Shown piece by piece: positions 22,024 through 33,770 of a DNA stretch of 60,000 nt. Source of the DNA: Membranipora membranacea. Taxonomy: Eukaryota > Bryozoa > Gymnolaemata > Cheilostomatida > Membraniporidae. Where the stretch lies: contig OU612067.1 of assembly GCA_914767715.1 (NCBI GenBank), forward strand, positions 32,030,162-32,090,161. Reading direction: 5' to 3'. The notes beneath the pieces are model-generated. The model was not told the origin of the DNA. It did not search any database and saw only the letters and a program-made list of their open reading frames with translations. Position 1 is the first letter of the stretch; the number at the start of each line of letters is the position of its first letter. The position numbers and the translations under genes were made by a program.

Positions 22024-24256
22024 TTCAACTTCGTTCATCTTGGTGGCCTTTTATGGAGCGCATTTTTCACCATCTTACTGCAGATATGCTGCTCTGTACT
22101 TTTTTTCTCGTTTATCGTTTTTCTTTTTCTCATCTTTTCGAAACCACAAATCGCATTCTCACCATAAATACACTGAGGATGTGATCCCCTTAAAATAGCA
22201 ACTGACTATTTAATTAACTGTATATCCTACAGCACAAAAAATTTGAACTATTCGCAGTATCCAAAAGTTGTCTTCTCACAGTATAAGTTTTGTCAGATAT
22301 TTTTACTATGTTACAAACAAGAGCGGGTCTCTCCTCCTCATAATCATTGCCATTCCTGTCATCACAAGGCTAGACAACTCATTGCAATCATTATCATTAT
22401 AATAAAAACCCACTGATATTCTAGCCTAAGCCGACTGTCGGGGAAGGGGGAGACACCCACCCACCCTCAACAGCCTGCCCAGGCCACTGATATTCTATCT
22501 CCTATCTGCCCTGTATGTATGAGATGTGCTAATCCTCTACAGTCTCAGGGCTCATATACCACATGAGTTATCCTTCAACCAAGAACAGTTATTGCTTACT
22601 CCAAGTCTTTGTTTTGTATGCATCGATGTATGAATCTCTTTTGGTGTTGTCTTGTTACTATCATCGAAACTGCATGATGAATAGCTCAAAAAAATGCCAG
22701 TAGGAACATAAACTGATATGGGGAGGTAGGTCTGCAAGCTTTTGAAGGTGTTATGTGACGTTTTTTTCAATAAACATAGGTGTATTGATTCAGGAAGGAA
22801 TAGGGCAGATATAAAGTACTGATAAGCATTGGAGTTACTTTTCCTCACAAAAAGAGAAGATAATGAGCTAGATCAAAATATAGTTTCCAGAAATACCTGA
22901 AGGCGCAAATGTGTAAATGAATAATGGATTATTATTTGAATTTGCTCTGTGGATGATATCAAAAATACAACATACAACGAAAAACAACTATACAACAACG
23001 TCTGCCTCCACTATTTTTGGATCCACTCATTTTTTACATGGTTACACCATCACACCCCTGTCCATTAAATGTTCGGAACTCAAGTCTTTTTAAACAGGAA
23101 AACCAGGGTCAAATGCAAACGATTGGGGAGCAATCAGTGAGGTGGACGGAACTATTTTGATTTCACTAGTTCACTTCTCGGTAACAACCGGTTTAAATTC
23201 AACCAATTATTTTTTTTTTTTTGTGGATTAAAGTGGGATGATTTCAAAAGAAATCTAAGCTATTTTCGAAAATCTCTAACCTCCTCAACATGCACAGCAG
23301 CACACACTCAAACCGAGTGAAATAAGTTATGTAAGACAGCAAGAGAAATTTATTTCCCTTTTTTCTTGCATGAGCAGTCGTCCCTCTTCTCATGATAAGA
23401 AAACATCTCGCCGGTCATCCCTGTAAGATCCCACTCGAATGGAACTGCAAATCTGTACAAACGCGCTGATGCTTTCCAGCTAAACTTGGATAGCACTGGA
23501 TTAGATTCTTCTCTTAGAATGGAAATAGTATCATAGTGTTATACGGTTAGGACACTAAACACAGGGACCCATCTGACTGTTATCTGATTGGCTGTCCCTA
23601 GTAGCATGAATAATTAGCCTGAGAAATTGTCTTGTTTACAAAATTGCAAACAGTAATTATACCCTATACAGTGTCGATGATTAGGGCATTTCTAGATTGC
23701 TACTAGGGACTGGCTATTTTTGCAAGCCCTGTGTTTTGCAAAAGAAAGCTAATGATGCTATTCCAGATATGGAATTCAATGTTGGATAGATATTGTTCCT
23801 GCCAACGCATAGCATATTAGTGTGATTATTATACTGTAACTTGTATTATCATTGCAGAGCGAATAGACAGTTTTTTGAGCCCTAATTTCAGCTTCTATTT
23901 GGAGTTGTCTTCTCTCTAGAGCTGAAATTGGCTTATCTTGAAAACCGCTTATGTTAGGTTAACACTGATTTGTGATTCAGCATTGGAATCATTGAAACAG
24001 GGACAGGGTTTCAAAATCATTGGGGGCTTGAAAGCTGATATATCTCTATTTTGGTGACAAGATTCATCAGAAATTCCATGAAATTTGTCAAAGCTCATTT
24101 CAGTTCCTATTTCCTATGCTGCATGGGTTAAAGAATACCAAACTGGAGAGAGGACAACCCTAAATAGAGGCTTGAATCAGAGCTCAGTAAACTGCCTTCA
24201 TCGGTGAACTTAAGGTCCATCCAACGTACCATATTATTATTACTTCTTGTGTCTGT
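22024..24256. other. No gene seen
   Basis: AT-rich sequence after the tandem-exon gene. A 98-codon open frame on the minus strand (22552-22848) has no family resemblance or splice support. Nothing else was identified. Confidence 0.4.
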
Positions 24257-24260
24257 CAGG

Positions 24261-24494
24261 TACAGGGTAGAAGCTTCTCTAAGGCCAGAGTATTGATTGA
24301 GGGCAGCTCGGAGAGCTTATTTGTGGAGCCGATCTACACCTTACAGCCAGGAGGGTGCGGTCAGGAAGGAATCTTCATCTGCTTCAATCAGCCGCCAAGG
24401 AGACACCGACACAAACTTCACAGTGATATGTGAAGACGGAGAAGTTCTAACACTACGATTTTATGATGCGTTCTCTACACTAGGTATTTCTATT
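24261..24494 (+). CDS. Candidate exon of unknown protein, two overlapping frames
   Basis: An acceptor-like tract (TCTTGTGTCTGTCAG) precedes a stretch open in two frames. The first frame begins VQGRSFSKARVLIEG and reaches TGA at about 24429-24431, so it could be a terminal exon. The second contains the protein-like string FTVICEDGEVLTLRFYD and ends at a possible donor (CTAG/GTATTT). Either could belong to the tandem-exon gene or to a separate gene. Neither could be joined in phase with confidence. Confidence 0.3.
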
Positions 24495-24499
24495 TGATC

Positions 24500-26180
24500 G
24501 GAGTTATCCATTCCCTGAATTAAATATAAGCCTAACTGACCTAAGCTGACAACAAAAGAAAAATGAATGGTTTTGCAGGAGATCTAAGAATTCCAGAATT
24601 TAAATTTTCTGTTTGTATCTTTGATTCCTAAAACTTAAGGTTCTACTATTTGTATAAAGCTCTGACCAGTCCAGACACTTTCTTCTACGGTGAGATCATA
24701 CAGACATTACCACCAATCCAATAATAATAATATCTGCTGTTATCATTACGTAGATTATGATTGCTTTGTTGGATATTTAGGACTTCAGAGCAATTACCGT
24801 CATTTTTTTTTGGATAATGTAAGTGAAAATAACCTCTGTGCATGTGAGTGATTAATAATTCATAATAACTCGTAGCTAAATATTGGTCGAGCACTTATTT
24901 TCAAACTCTTACTCTGTATATCAGCTGGCCTCAAACTAACTTATTAGGCTAAGTAGCTTTCTTTTACAATGTGTCATCTCTAAGAATCTGTTGCGATTGA
25001 GTGAATTAAATTCGGATTGTTGTACTACTAATATGACACTAGTTATTTGTGTCTGGCTTAATCTTCAGTAATAAGTAGCGCTGATTAATAGTTATTGTGT
25101 TGCATATGACTACCGATCAAATGCTAGCCCTCTAAGTGAGTAAAGGATTTAAGTCTTCGCCAGTTGCATAAAAATCAAGCCTCAAATTTAAAATTAGCTA
25201 GATGTTGTGTGATGCATGTTGCCGGGTAGAACATTACTTATTTTGAGTGTACTGAAATAGTGTCTGGGTCGAATGCACTACTGTTGAATATCTTGATAAT
25301 AATAGTGTCTGTGATCATTGACTGATATCTAGCACTCTCACAATTACTCTCACAAAACCAAGCATTAGGTTCAATGGTTTAAATAGTTTCAACAATATTT
25401 CTATATTAGTGCAATGATGAAAAGTGTTAGGTGCGTGTAATCAGTCACAGATGATTGCATCTTTTTAAGTTTTTATGGAAACAGCCCTTGCAGCCATAAT
25501 ATTTCACAACATGAGAACATGCACCTAAATTTACTGAGGGGCCATCCCATCCTGGGTGAAGATAAACAATGTTTAATGAGACCGCATTCCAACAAGGTAT
25601 AGCTGAAGATAAGATTAGCCATAGGAAAACCTCGATGCGTCTATTCTTAAAGGGGGTTTTCAGTTCAGATATACTTTCTCCCATCCCTATCCAGGTCAAT
25701 AGATCAAACAATTCCGATCCTGTACATGTGCTCCATTTTGGCGCCAGATACATCAGACAGATTTGTTTACATTGATAAGGAAGAATTTGATGTCATAAGT
25801 GGGAGCAATCATACACAATGCCCTATCAATCAATAATTGCTGATTTACATTTAGCAATTTTTCTCAGTAAATATTTATTATTTTTGAAAATCATTATAGC
25901 TACACATTCCTCAACTATATCTGATTCTGCTGATGGATTTTTGAAAGTTAATTTAGAGGCCAGTTCTTGGAGTTAAATGACAGTGTCACAATGTGTGCCA
26001 TAGCAGGTGCACTGCAAATATTGATTTTCTAGTGAATTATTAAGCATTACATCATTAATCATTATGCTTTACGCTATTAAATATGGGTCAATGTAGCCTG
26101 TCTTGACAAGATATGTTATGCTTGTGTAATTCATGGGCTTAGCTGGGTCATCATTGAGGGTGTTCTTTTAAGTGGGATAT
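24500..26180. other. No gene seen
   Basis: AT-rich, with only short unsupported frames on both strands, including a 102-codon minus frame at 25445-25753 with no recognisable motif. Confidence 0.4.
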
Positions 26181-26190
26181 AGTCTCACGA

Positions 26191-26268
26191 AGGCGCAAAG
26201 CGCCTGAGCTGACAGCACGTAGTGCCGGAGTAATACAGCTGGGGGGTCTGGGGGCGTAGTAAGCCCCC
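26191..26268. repeat. GC-rich stretch with three successive hairpins
   Basis: Three perfect inverted repeats follow each other: AGGCGC-AAA-GCGCCT (26191-26205), GCAC-GTA-GTGC (26215-26225), and GGGGGC-GTAGTAA-GCCCCC (about 26250-26268). They stand out from the AT-rich surroundings. The style resembles ends of dispersed invertebrate repeats, but no second copy is present here. Confidence 0.7.
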
Positions 26269-26494
26269 CCCAGTGGGGTCCTAAGCTTTTGGTTAGCTAA
26301 CATATCACCAGAATCGATTTCAGCTGTATAAATCATAGACATGTAACAGTAAAATAAGATGTATTTTTTATTACTTTTAAAGTCAAAATGAAATAAATGG
26401 CCCAGGCTGGCCCAATCAGTGGTAATTTTTAGTAGTGACCTTGAATCGTGATGTAAGTTTTACTATATATTATATTATTAACATGTTAGTTAGC

Positions 26495-29193
26495 TCAAAA
26501 ATTTAACTCCATTCGCCGTGGGTGGAGCTGAGCAAATAGATTTACAATGTGTTCAACATCTATTTCCATGTTTCGATGGATGCTCATCATGGCGAGAGCA
26601 TCTAGTCTCTCGGAGCTCTGTGCAGCACGAAGGTTTGTGTTAAGCCTCCTGAGTCCACTGAACGATCGCTCACACTCACAGCTGGTCACAGGCCACGTGC
26701 AGGCGATAGATAGCATGATATAAATATTCGGATAAATGTCAGAGTCACATAATTTGATAGCTGATGCAAGAGTTGAAGGCAATTCCTCAAGTTTCCTGCA
26801 CATGGCCGGCCTGCGTTTGTATTCCTGTTTAAATACCTCTGGTGACGGCAAGTCATCACGATACAACTCTATAACCTCACTAAAGTCTTCCATAGCTGGA
26901 GGCTTACATACCTCAGAAGGCACCAAGAAGAGCACTTTAATGGCTGCTCCGCATAATCCTGAAGATAAATTGAGGTAGGATAAAGGTAGCGTTCTTCCTA
27001 AATGTCCCAGTTAACAAGGCCCCGTCTCATTACTATTTGCTTCTTAGTCTCATCTACCTTTGCTGATATGTCCCAAGATAAGTCTATTGGGTCGATTCTA
27101 ACAAAGATGGACACAACTTTTTGTACTCCGTTTCAAACATGAATACTACGAACGATATATAAAACTAAGGTTCAACTCACCATCAAACATACTATCCAGT
27201 TCTGATATGATGTGGTCTAGCATGGGAATAAAGCTGTTGATTCTAGAGTAGTCTTCTGTGCTGACAGCAGGGGCATTAGGCCTGTGCATGCTTCTGGTTA
27301 CGGATCTTGGTTTTATCGGCTCCACATTCACGGTTCCCGCCATACCTCTAGCCATCGTGTACCAAAGCCCATCTTCAGTTTCTCTCATATTGTTGTAAAA
27401 CTCTTTTTCCTTTGTCACCTGTTACAACACTCACATTATTAACAAAGAAATGTTATACAGGGTCATATGATGAGTGGAACAATATAATGATCACACAGTT
27501 TTATTTGTTAAATGCTAAATGAGATTTGAAAAACACTCTCTACACATTGTACATAATAAGGGGTGAAAGATCAAAACCTAATACAATGTAATAAGGTATG
27601 CAAATGAGGTTATATGTAAGTTTTAGCCGAAGAATCGGAGACTAGACACTTACTAGAGCATAGGCGTTACAAATGTCATTGCAACGTCCCTGGAGTTTTG
27701 TGGTGATCCCTTCCAGTGGTGATAGTAGCGTGTACAGGATACAGAAGTTAGCTGAAAGTCTGTGATGGATTGCAGCAGATTAGCAGCTTCTGTTTTCACC
27801 TTTGATGGCCAGCTGTCACGGAGATCTATCGGCACACTGTTGTGGTGACTACCATAGCAGATTGATTCTAGTGACTCAACAACATATCTAAAAAGGATTT
27901 CAAACAATATTCATGATTGTGATTGGAAATATTGTGTATTGTATAATGTGTATTGGGTAATACAATAATATGTACCATCTGGGTAGCGGGTTTCATGATT
28001 TGATTACAATGATATATTCTACAATTTCCATTTCCAGGTACTGGTAATAAAGACATGATCAATGCTACTTACCTATAGCTGTTTTTGAAGTAAGAGTATG
28101 CTGTATGTCTTGGTGACCACCTGGTCTCACATAGGGCTACCAGTGGCTGCCTCTTCCTCTTCTTATTCCCTTCATCTGAGCTGATTAAACCAATCAACAG
28201 CTCCCTCTGTTTTGGGTAGGTGAAGAAGTGACATACCTTGAGATTGCATAACATTGTATAACATGTGCCTAGGTGATTGTGGGTGCTTACCTAGTCTAAG
28301 GTCCATTATGTGTGTAACAGTAACAAACTTACCTCATTCACTTTGCTGATCATCGTCTTGATGCTGACGTCGCTGCATGAGTGGCCAATCACAAGATTAA
28401 GACAGTGGCTGGCACAGTGAAAGTACATGGCTTTGTCATTTACTTCTCTGATGACTGCTTGAACGCCGCAGCAACTGCTGCTCATACTCGCAGCCCCATC
28501 ATACCCTTGGCCCCGGCAGTTGTCAATATCTATCCCCAAGGTGGTCAGAAACTCCATGATCTTCTCACCGAGGAACTGTCCGGTAGTGCGCAGTACTGGT
28601 ACAAATCCCATGAACTCTTCCTGTATATCTTTTTTTCCATCAATAAACCGTTTCGCCACTGATATATATTCCTTCTTTGCAGATGTGGCTTCGTCACAGA
28701 TGATGGCAAAAAATTTGGAAGATTTGATCTCAGCCACTATCTTCGGACGAATGATAGTGATGATCTGGTTCTGGATATCGGGTGAGAGATATTTTGTCTT
28801 CTTCGATGTGGTTAGATGATTAGATAGCTCTCCGCTGTAAGTGGAGAGAAGATTGATCATCTCCATGAAGTTCCCTTTATTACTCTCATCCTCCTTCGAT
28901 TCTCTATGGCCCCTGAATGCGATGCCTTGGCGTCCAATCCATATTATCACAGTTACAACGTGCTTGAGAATGTCACGGTTTTTTCTTATTGTCTCTTTTT
29001 TCCTTTTGTCCCGGGCGACGATCACATTAGCAGACTCTGGATTATGCAGGGAGCTCAAGAATGCCTTAGATGAGACTACAACATCTTTATGATACGCCTT
29101 ATTAGTATGGTTCTTTATGACAGCTGTGAACCTTGCATATCGGTTAAATGGCCGATTCACTAGCGACTCTGCTTGCTGTCTTTTTTGACACAC
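26495..29193 (-). CDS. hAT-type transposase-like protein (zinc finger MYM-type protein 1-like), spliced, one frameshift
   Basis: Five minus-strand exons join in phase: 28333 to about 29180, 28073-28236, 27654-27887, 27181-27418 and 26495-26958 (stop at 26495). All introns are GT-AG. The first exon holds the end of a TTF-type zinc finger region (KNHTNKAYHKDVV) and a DUF4371-like core with FAIICDEATSAKKE, GQGYDGAASMSS and YFHCASHCLNL. CETRWSPRH follows in the second exon. The last exon carries the hAT C-terminal dimerisation region (PVTSCECERSFSGLRRL). In exon 3 the frame changes between ITDFQL and YTLLSPLEGITTKLQGR (around 27735-27755), so the copy is broken or misassembled there. The N-terminal exon was not found. 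The introns suggest a long-resident or domesticated copy rather than a fresh transposon. Confidence 0.8.
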
Positions 29194-29800
29194 AGAAATT
29201 GAACTGGGAAGAATGACTAGCTAGCAGCTAGAGACAATGATGGCATTTGTTGCTTTTCATGTTTCCCTATTCCTAACAACAGCTGTTGTGCTATAGTCCT
29301 GCAACACATAAGTTGCAGGTAGTATGTGAACATCTGTTATAACATCAATCATAGTGCATGTCAATACATAGACTCTATATATCGAGTAACTTGCCATGTC
29401 TGGGTGTTAAAGAATCGCTAAGGAAAACAGCTTAACCTCATTCATTGAAAGTGTGCTGACTTTCCATCATGCCACAATATATAGACACCTCTCAGCTAAC
29501 CAACTGAAAATGCTCAAAAATGTTACCCAGTCAGCTAGTCAGGAGCCATGTATACTCAGACTTTTAAATAGCACCATCAGCCATGAACAGTTAAACGACC
29601 TTGACAGGCTTCCATCTGATAGGTTCTGCTCACTAAACTCTCTTAGTCCGTGTGTTTTATTATTTTCCTAGATGGAATAAAAAGATTTGTTTCCACATAT
29701 TTTACACAATGGCCTTTTATATTTTGCATTATATTCTATCTGTGATCTTGGCAGGCTTTCACAATCATAGTTTTCTCAAACATGAGAGATGAAGACAACT
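29194..29800. other. No gene seen; expected region for the missing 5' exon of the hAT-like gene
   Basis: The N-terminal zinc finger exon of the minus-strand hAT-like gene should lie here or beyond, but no frame with the expected Cys/His pattern was recognised. Confidence 0.35.
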
Positions 29801-29803
29801 TGA

Positions 29804-30429
29804 TTGTACAGGACACATGGAGTTATTGAGATTTATGCCAATGACGACGATTTAGACTCAACTAACTGTGAATCAACACCAGTCAGATTGAGAGCCGGAC
29901 AGGATAACATAAAACAGGAAGATGGGTACAAACCAAAAGATGCCAGTAACCATAAGTCTATAACAAGTAAGTCTCACAACAGGGGAATGGAACTCACTAT
30001 TATCAGAGAGATGTGCGAACATGTAGAAACATGAACAAAACAGATCGCTCTAGGTTGCCCATGAACCGACAACGTGAAAAAAAGCTATGCTTCCAGGAGA
30101 CCAAACACTAAATATACAGATAAGGAGACAACCACCGAGTAGAGGCTATGGAAAAAAAACAACAAGCCATTACAGAAAAACCCATCTCTCCAGATAAAGG
30201 GAAAATGATAAACACAAAACAGGACAGGTATACCCTTACAAATAGAGAGTATCTCTATGAAGGAATGAAATCATATATCAGAAGGTTGAGTCACCTGATA
30301 GAATGTACTTTATGTACATTTCGAAGTAAAAACACACTTCACACATTGGAAGTCACTATTCAGCAATGTTCTGCCGATGCGGGCTCGTGCTCTAAGGAGG
30401 GACACGATCATATGACACCACAAATTTAA
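29804..30429 (+). pseudogene. Unrecognised coding-like remnant, possibly gag-like
   Basis: Two neighbouring + strand frames (29804-30034 and 30148-30429) are rich in charged residues and look protein-like. The second includes TLTNREYLYEGMKSYIRRL and two Cys pairs. The composition resembles retroelement gag or adaptor regions, but no zinc knuckle or named family was recognised. The frames are not continuous. Confidence 0.3.
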
Positions 30430-30997
30430 AAACTTTCACGGTATTCAGACAGCTAAGTTTCCCACTCTAACTAAAATTAAGAACCACAGGGTAGAAGATG
30501 ATGTGGATAATGTGGATGATAAAGAAATATGCTCACTTATAGTAGGAGTCTGCAGAGGAAACCGAGAGGATTGAACAACTCGAGAAAATGCTTCAGTTAT
30601 GATCAATTATGCTAATATATGATGGGGAGACTCATGGGGATATGCTAGCATTACTTGTTTAGTTGTTGCTTTTATGTTGTAATAAGCAAATGAAAAAAAA
30701 CGTCACTCGTTAAAATGAAGTAATATTTCCTGTATTTTTCACGCAATGATATTTGCCCATATATTTATATAACCTATAGTTTTTTCGCTAAATAACTTTG
30801 TGTCTTGCACGCAGTTGACGCCCAAATTATACAGAATTTACAAAATTGGACAGAATTGTACAGTTGCTAATAAGTATAAAAGGCTGCTAGTTTTCATTAT
30901 CATCATTCGCTGTTGTGTTAGACACTGAGCTGTTAACGACCAATTAAGATTTATTGAAGTTGACTATTCAATACTGGTGCATCATGACAATAATTAT

Positions 30998-31628
30998 GCC
31001 AGCACTAAATTCTTTTTTTTTTATAATCCTTGTAAGGATTAGATTGGGGGATCAAGTGATGATTAGCAAACTGCTCAGGGTAGAAGGCTAAGGGTGGATT
31101 ATGCCTTTAATACTTGAATTGAAGTGGTTTGATCTCTGCAGGGTGAAACATCAAAGAGAGTCTGTGTTAGATCTGAGGTATTACAAACATAGGATCAAAA
31201 GCTTGGCCCTTGTATAAAAGGCAGGCAGAGCAAGATAGGAGATCACAGTCAGCCCACTGGTTGTAGCGCAAACAAGTCAACTCTCTAACTTGTGTACGAG
31301 TTGTACGATGTTCAATGTGGTGAGTTTGAGTAGTGGACTATGGCTCGAGGGGCGGGTGCCTTGACATTAGCGACTTGGCACCGGTGAGTTGATGGAAGGC
31401 AAACCTCCCTGCACTGGCTCGGCTCAGAGTACAAGCATGAGAGAGATGGGGCAAACATTGTTGCACTGAAACAATGAAGAGTTGGTAGCCACCCTGGTTG
31501 CTCAACAGCGAAACTGACAATATGGACAGAGGGCTTGATGAGATTGATTGAGATGCTCGTCAACACGCAGGGGATGCTTCATGATGCTGGGGCGGGCTAT
31601 GCCAAGGTTGTACTAGAGAAGGCCTCGA
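30998..31628 (+). repeat. Dispersed 0.65-kb repeat, copy 2
   Basis: This is homologous to 3045-3703 in the same orientation. It has TATAAAAGG at 31213-31221 followed by GCAGGCAGAGC, and it ends at TTGTACTAGAGAAGGCCTC. Here it is preceded by a T-run and no coding remnant, so it is either a solo LTR or a 5'-truncated copy. Confidence 0.7.
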
Positions 31629-33080
31629 AACAGCTCTTGACTCATGGTTTCTACCTGAAGACCTGTGTGTTGTGCAGTGGTATGCGCACCACTGTAGGTT
31701 GTACCTATTGCATCATAATAAACCTGCAGATCTTTAGATTTCCAGGCCTCGAGTGCCTATAGCAATTTTAGATTTGACTCAGGAGTGATCCCAGACCCCA
31801 GTAACTACTGCATCATTCGCAGAGCAACCAGTTGGTAGATAGGCCAAGTGCCTATACAATACATTTTTTTTTAGCTCAGAAGCTTTTTGGGGCCGTAGCA
31901 GTAGCTACAATAGACCAAGGCTCTAAGGCCTATTTTTCTTGAGAATAACACAGGAGTTATATTGATAGTTGAAATACAGACAAGGAAACTGACAAAACAA
32001 AACCCAGCATCAAGCTGGAACTAGGTAGTGCAATCAACACCCCTATCACTGTGAATGAGAACTAAAAGACCACCCTAGCTAGTCTACAAGAAAAACATAA
32101 ACAGCAGATCCACTCTGTAACCCCTGTTGTCTGTGGACAACACCTTAATAAACACTGATTGAGGCACCCTTATATTTTTTAAAGTTCTCGAGTGTTCAAT
32201 GTCCTCAAAGGTATTTAGAGGTATAAATAAGTTTATTGTCATGTTTAGTTGTTAATGATAATAATAGTTTGGGTTGTTTTTGTCATTTTGTGATGTTGTT
32301 ACTGTTAGACCATTGAATTCCATATCTGGAACAGCAGCTCACTCATAGCCGCATATTCTGTATCTACTCAGTTGAGGGGATTTTTTGTAAACTCACTTGA
32401 TTTCTTGACCTCAGTAACATTGTTAGAATAATAGATTTATCTATGTCTGTGAGTCCCTAGCCTAGTAGATCACGTGACAGTCAACAGACTGAAACTGCTA
32501 GTAGCCTCTAAACTTTTCATCGAACAATGCTTTTGTTTTCCAGTGGGTTTTCCTTTTGGTGTTATCACAACAGAGATTAATAGTAATTGTTCTGTCAAAA
32601 TAACATCAAAAGTTGAACAAAAAGGCTATATAACAAACAACTTGTTGCTCACAGCAAAATGGTTTTTAATCACCAAACAATTTTGCGCATGATCCAAAAA
32701 CCTACTTTTATTGGGACTAAGCTCGATGTCAGTGAGTAATTTTATCTATTTCTATTAGAAAATACAGCTCCCTGATTGGAGACTGGTGAGTTGGTGATAC
32801 CATTCTAGGAATAGTACAACAATTCAATGTGTTAGACACACTGACAGAGGATAATATTTATAGTTAGAAGATACCTTTGAATACCTCTGACGACATCGGA
32901 CACTCAGGAACACTAAAGTAAAATGAGTGCCTCCTTTGATTAACAGTGTGTTAAGGTTTTTTTTTACAGGGGTTACAGCAATCTGCTGATCTTTCTGCAT
33001 CGATGGGTGTTTTGGCAGTTCCTAGTCTCCTTTACAGGGGGTTGAACTACTTCTCTTTTTTCCAGTTGTGCACTGGGTTT
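31629..33080. other. No gene seen
   Basis: Short open frames only, none with recognisable motifs or paired splice sites. Confidence 0.4.
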
Positions 33081-33084
33081 TGTA

Positions 33085-33770
33085 CCGTGCATATTGTTTC
33101 CTCTAGTATCTCTTATTGTTCTTGGTAGAAAACTACAGAGAAAAGTTCGAGATGCTGCATAGACAGAGGTAATTTCATTTCTGGCAGCAGCCCTTGTCGT
33201 CATGGTCATATTTTCTCGATCCGTGGATATTTCTTCATAGGCCTGAGCCAAGGTGTTATGTCTTTCCTCATCCGAGAGTATCTTCGTCAGCAGAGTCAGT
33301 CTGTGATTTTTTTTCCTCTGTTGTAAAGACTGAACGCCAAGTTCGGAGCCAGCCTCGGTGACACTCTCTCTGCCTTTGAGGCAGCTTATAAATCATATTG
33401 CTCGATTCAGCGTTGGATCCCAGATTGTGTCAGCGTACTCAAGTACGGTACGACACAGACGTGTATATGCCAGTAGGCGCCCTTCCCTTGGAGCATCATG
33501 TAAGATGTGTTTGATGGCTCCAAGTGTCCTGGAAGCCTTCTCTTTCTTTAGCATCATATGTTGCTCAAACCTAAGGTCAGATTGCAAAATAACACCAAGG
33601 TACTTTGTATCACTAACCCATTCCATACCTGCGCTCCCTAGTCTATAGAGAGGACTGTAATCTTGATTTCCAAAGGCTAACACATGGCATTTGGTGCCAT
33701 TAAATGGCATTTTCCATTCAACAGACCATCTGTATATAGCATCTATATTTGACTAAAATCTAGTGGCATC
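33085..33770 (-). pseudogene. Non-LTR retrotransposon reverse transcriptase, C-terminal part
   Basis: The minus strand encodes the end of a Jockey/CR1-type LINE RT: WKMPFNGTKCHVLAFG, DTKYLGVILQSDLRFEQH and LGAIKHILHDAP. Then, after stops and frame changes, RLTLLTKILSDEERHNTL, AARNEITSVYAASRTF and SFLPRTIRDTRG. The last block matches the usual C-terminal end of such RTs. The fragment is broken by several frameshifts. Its N-terminal continuation lies at 35909-36145, beyond a 2.1-kb insertion. Confidence 0.85.

Noticed and set aside
22552-22848. 98-codon minus-strand open frame
   Set aside because: Composition and lack of motifs fit chance in AT-rich DNA.
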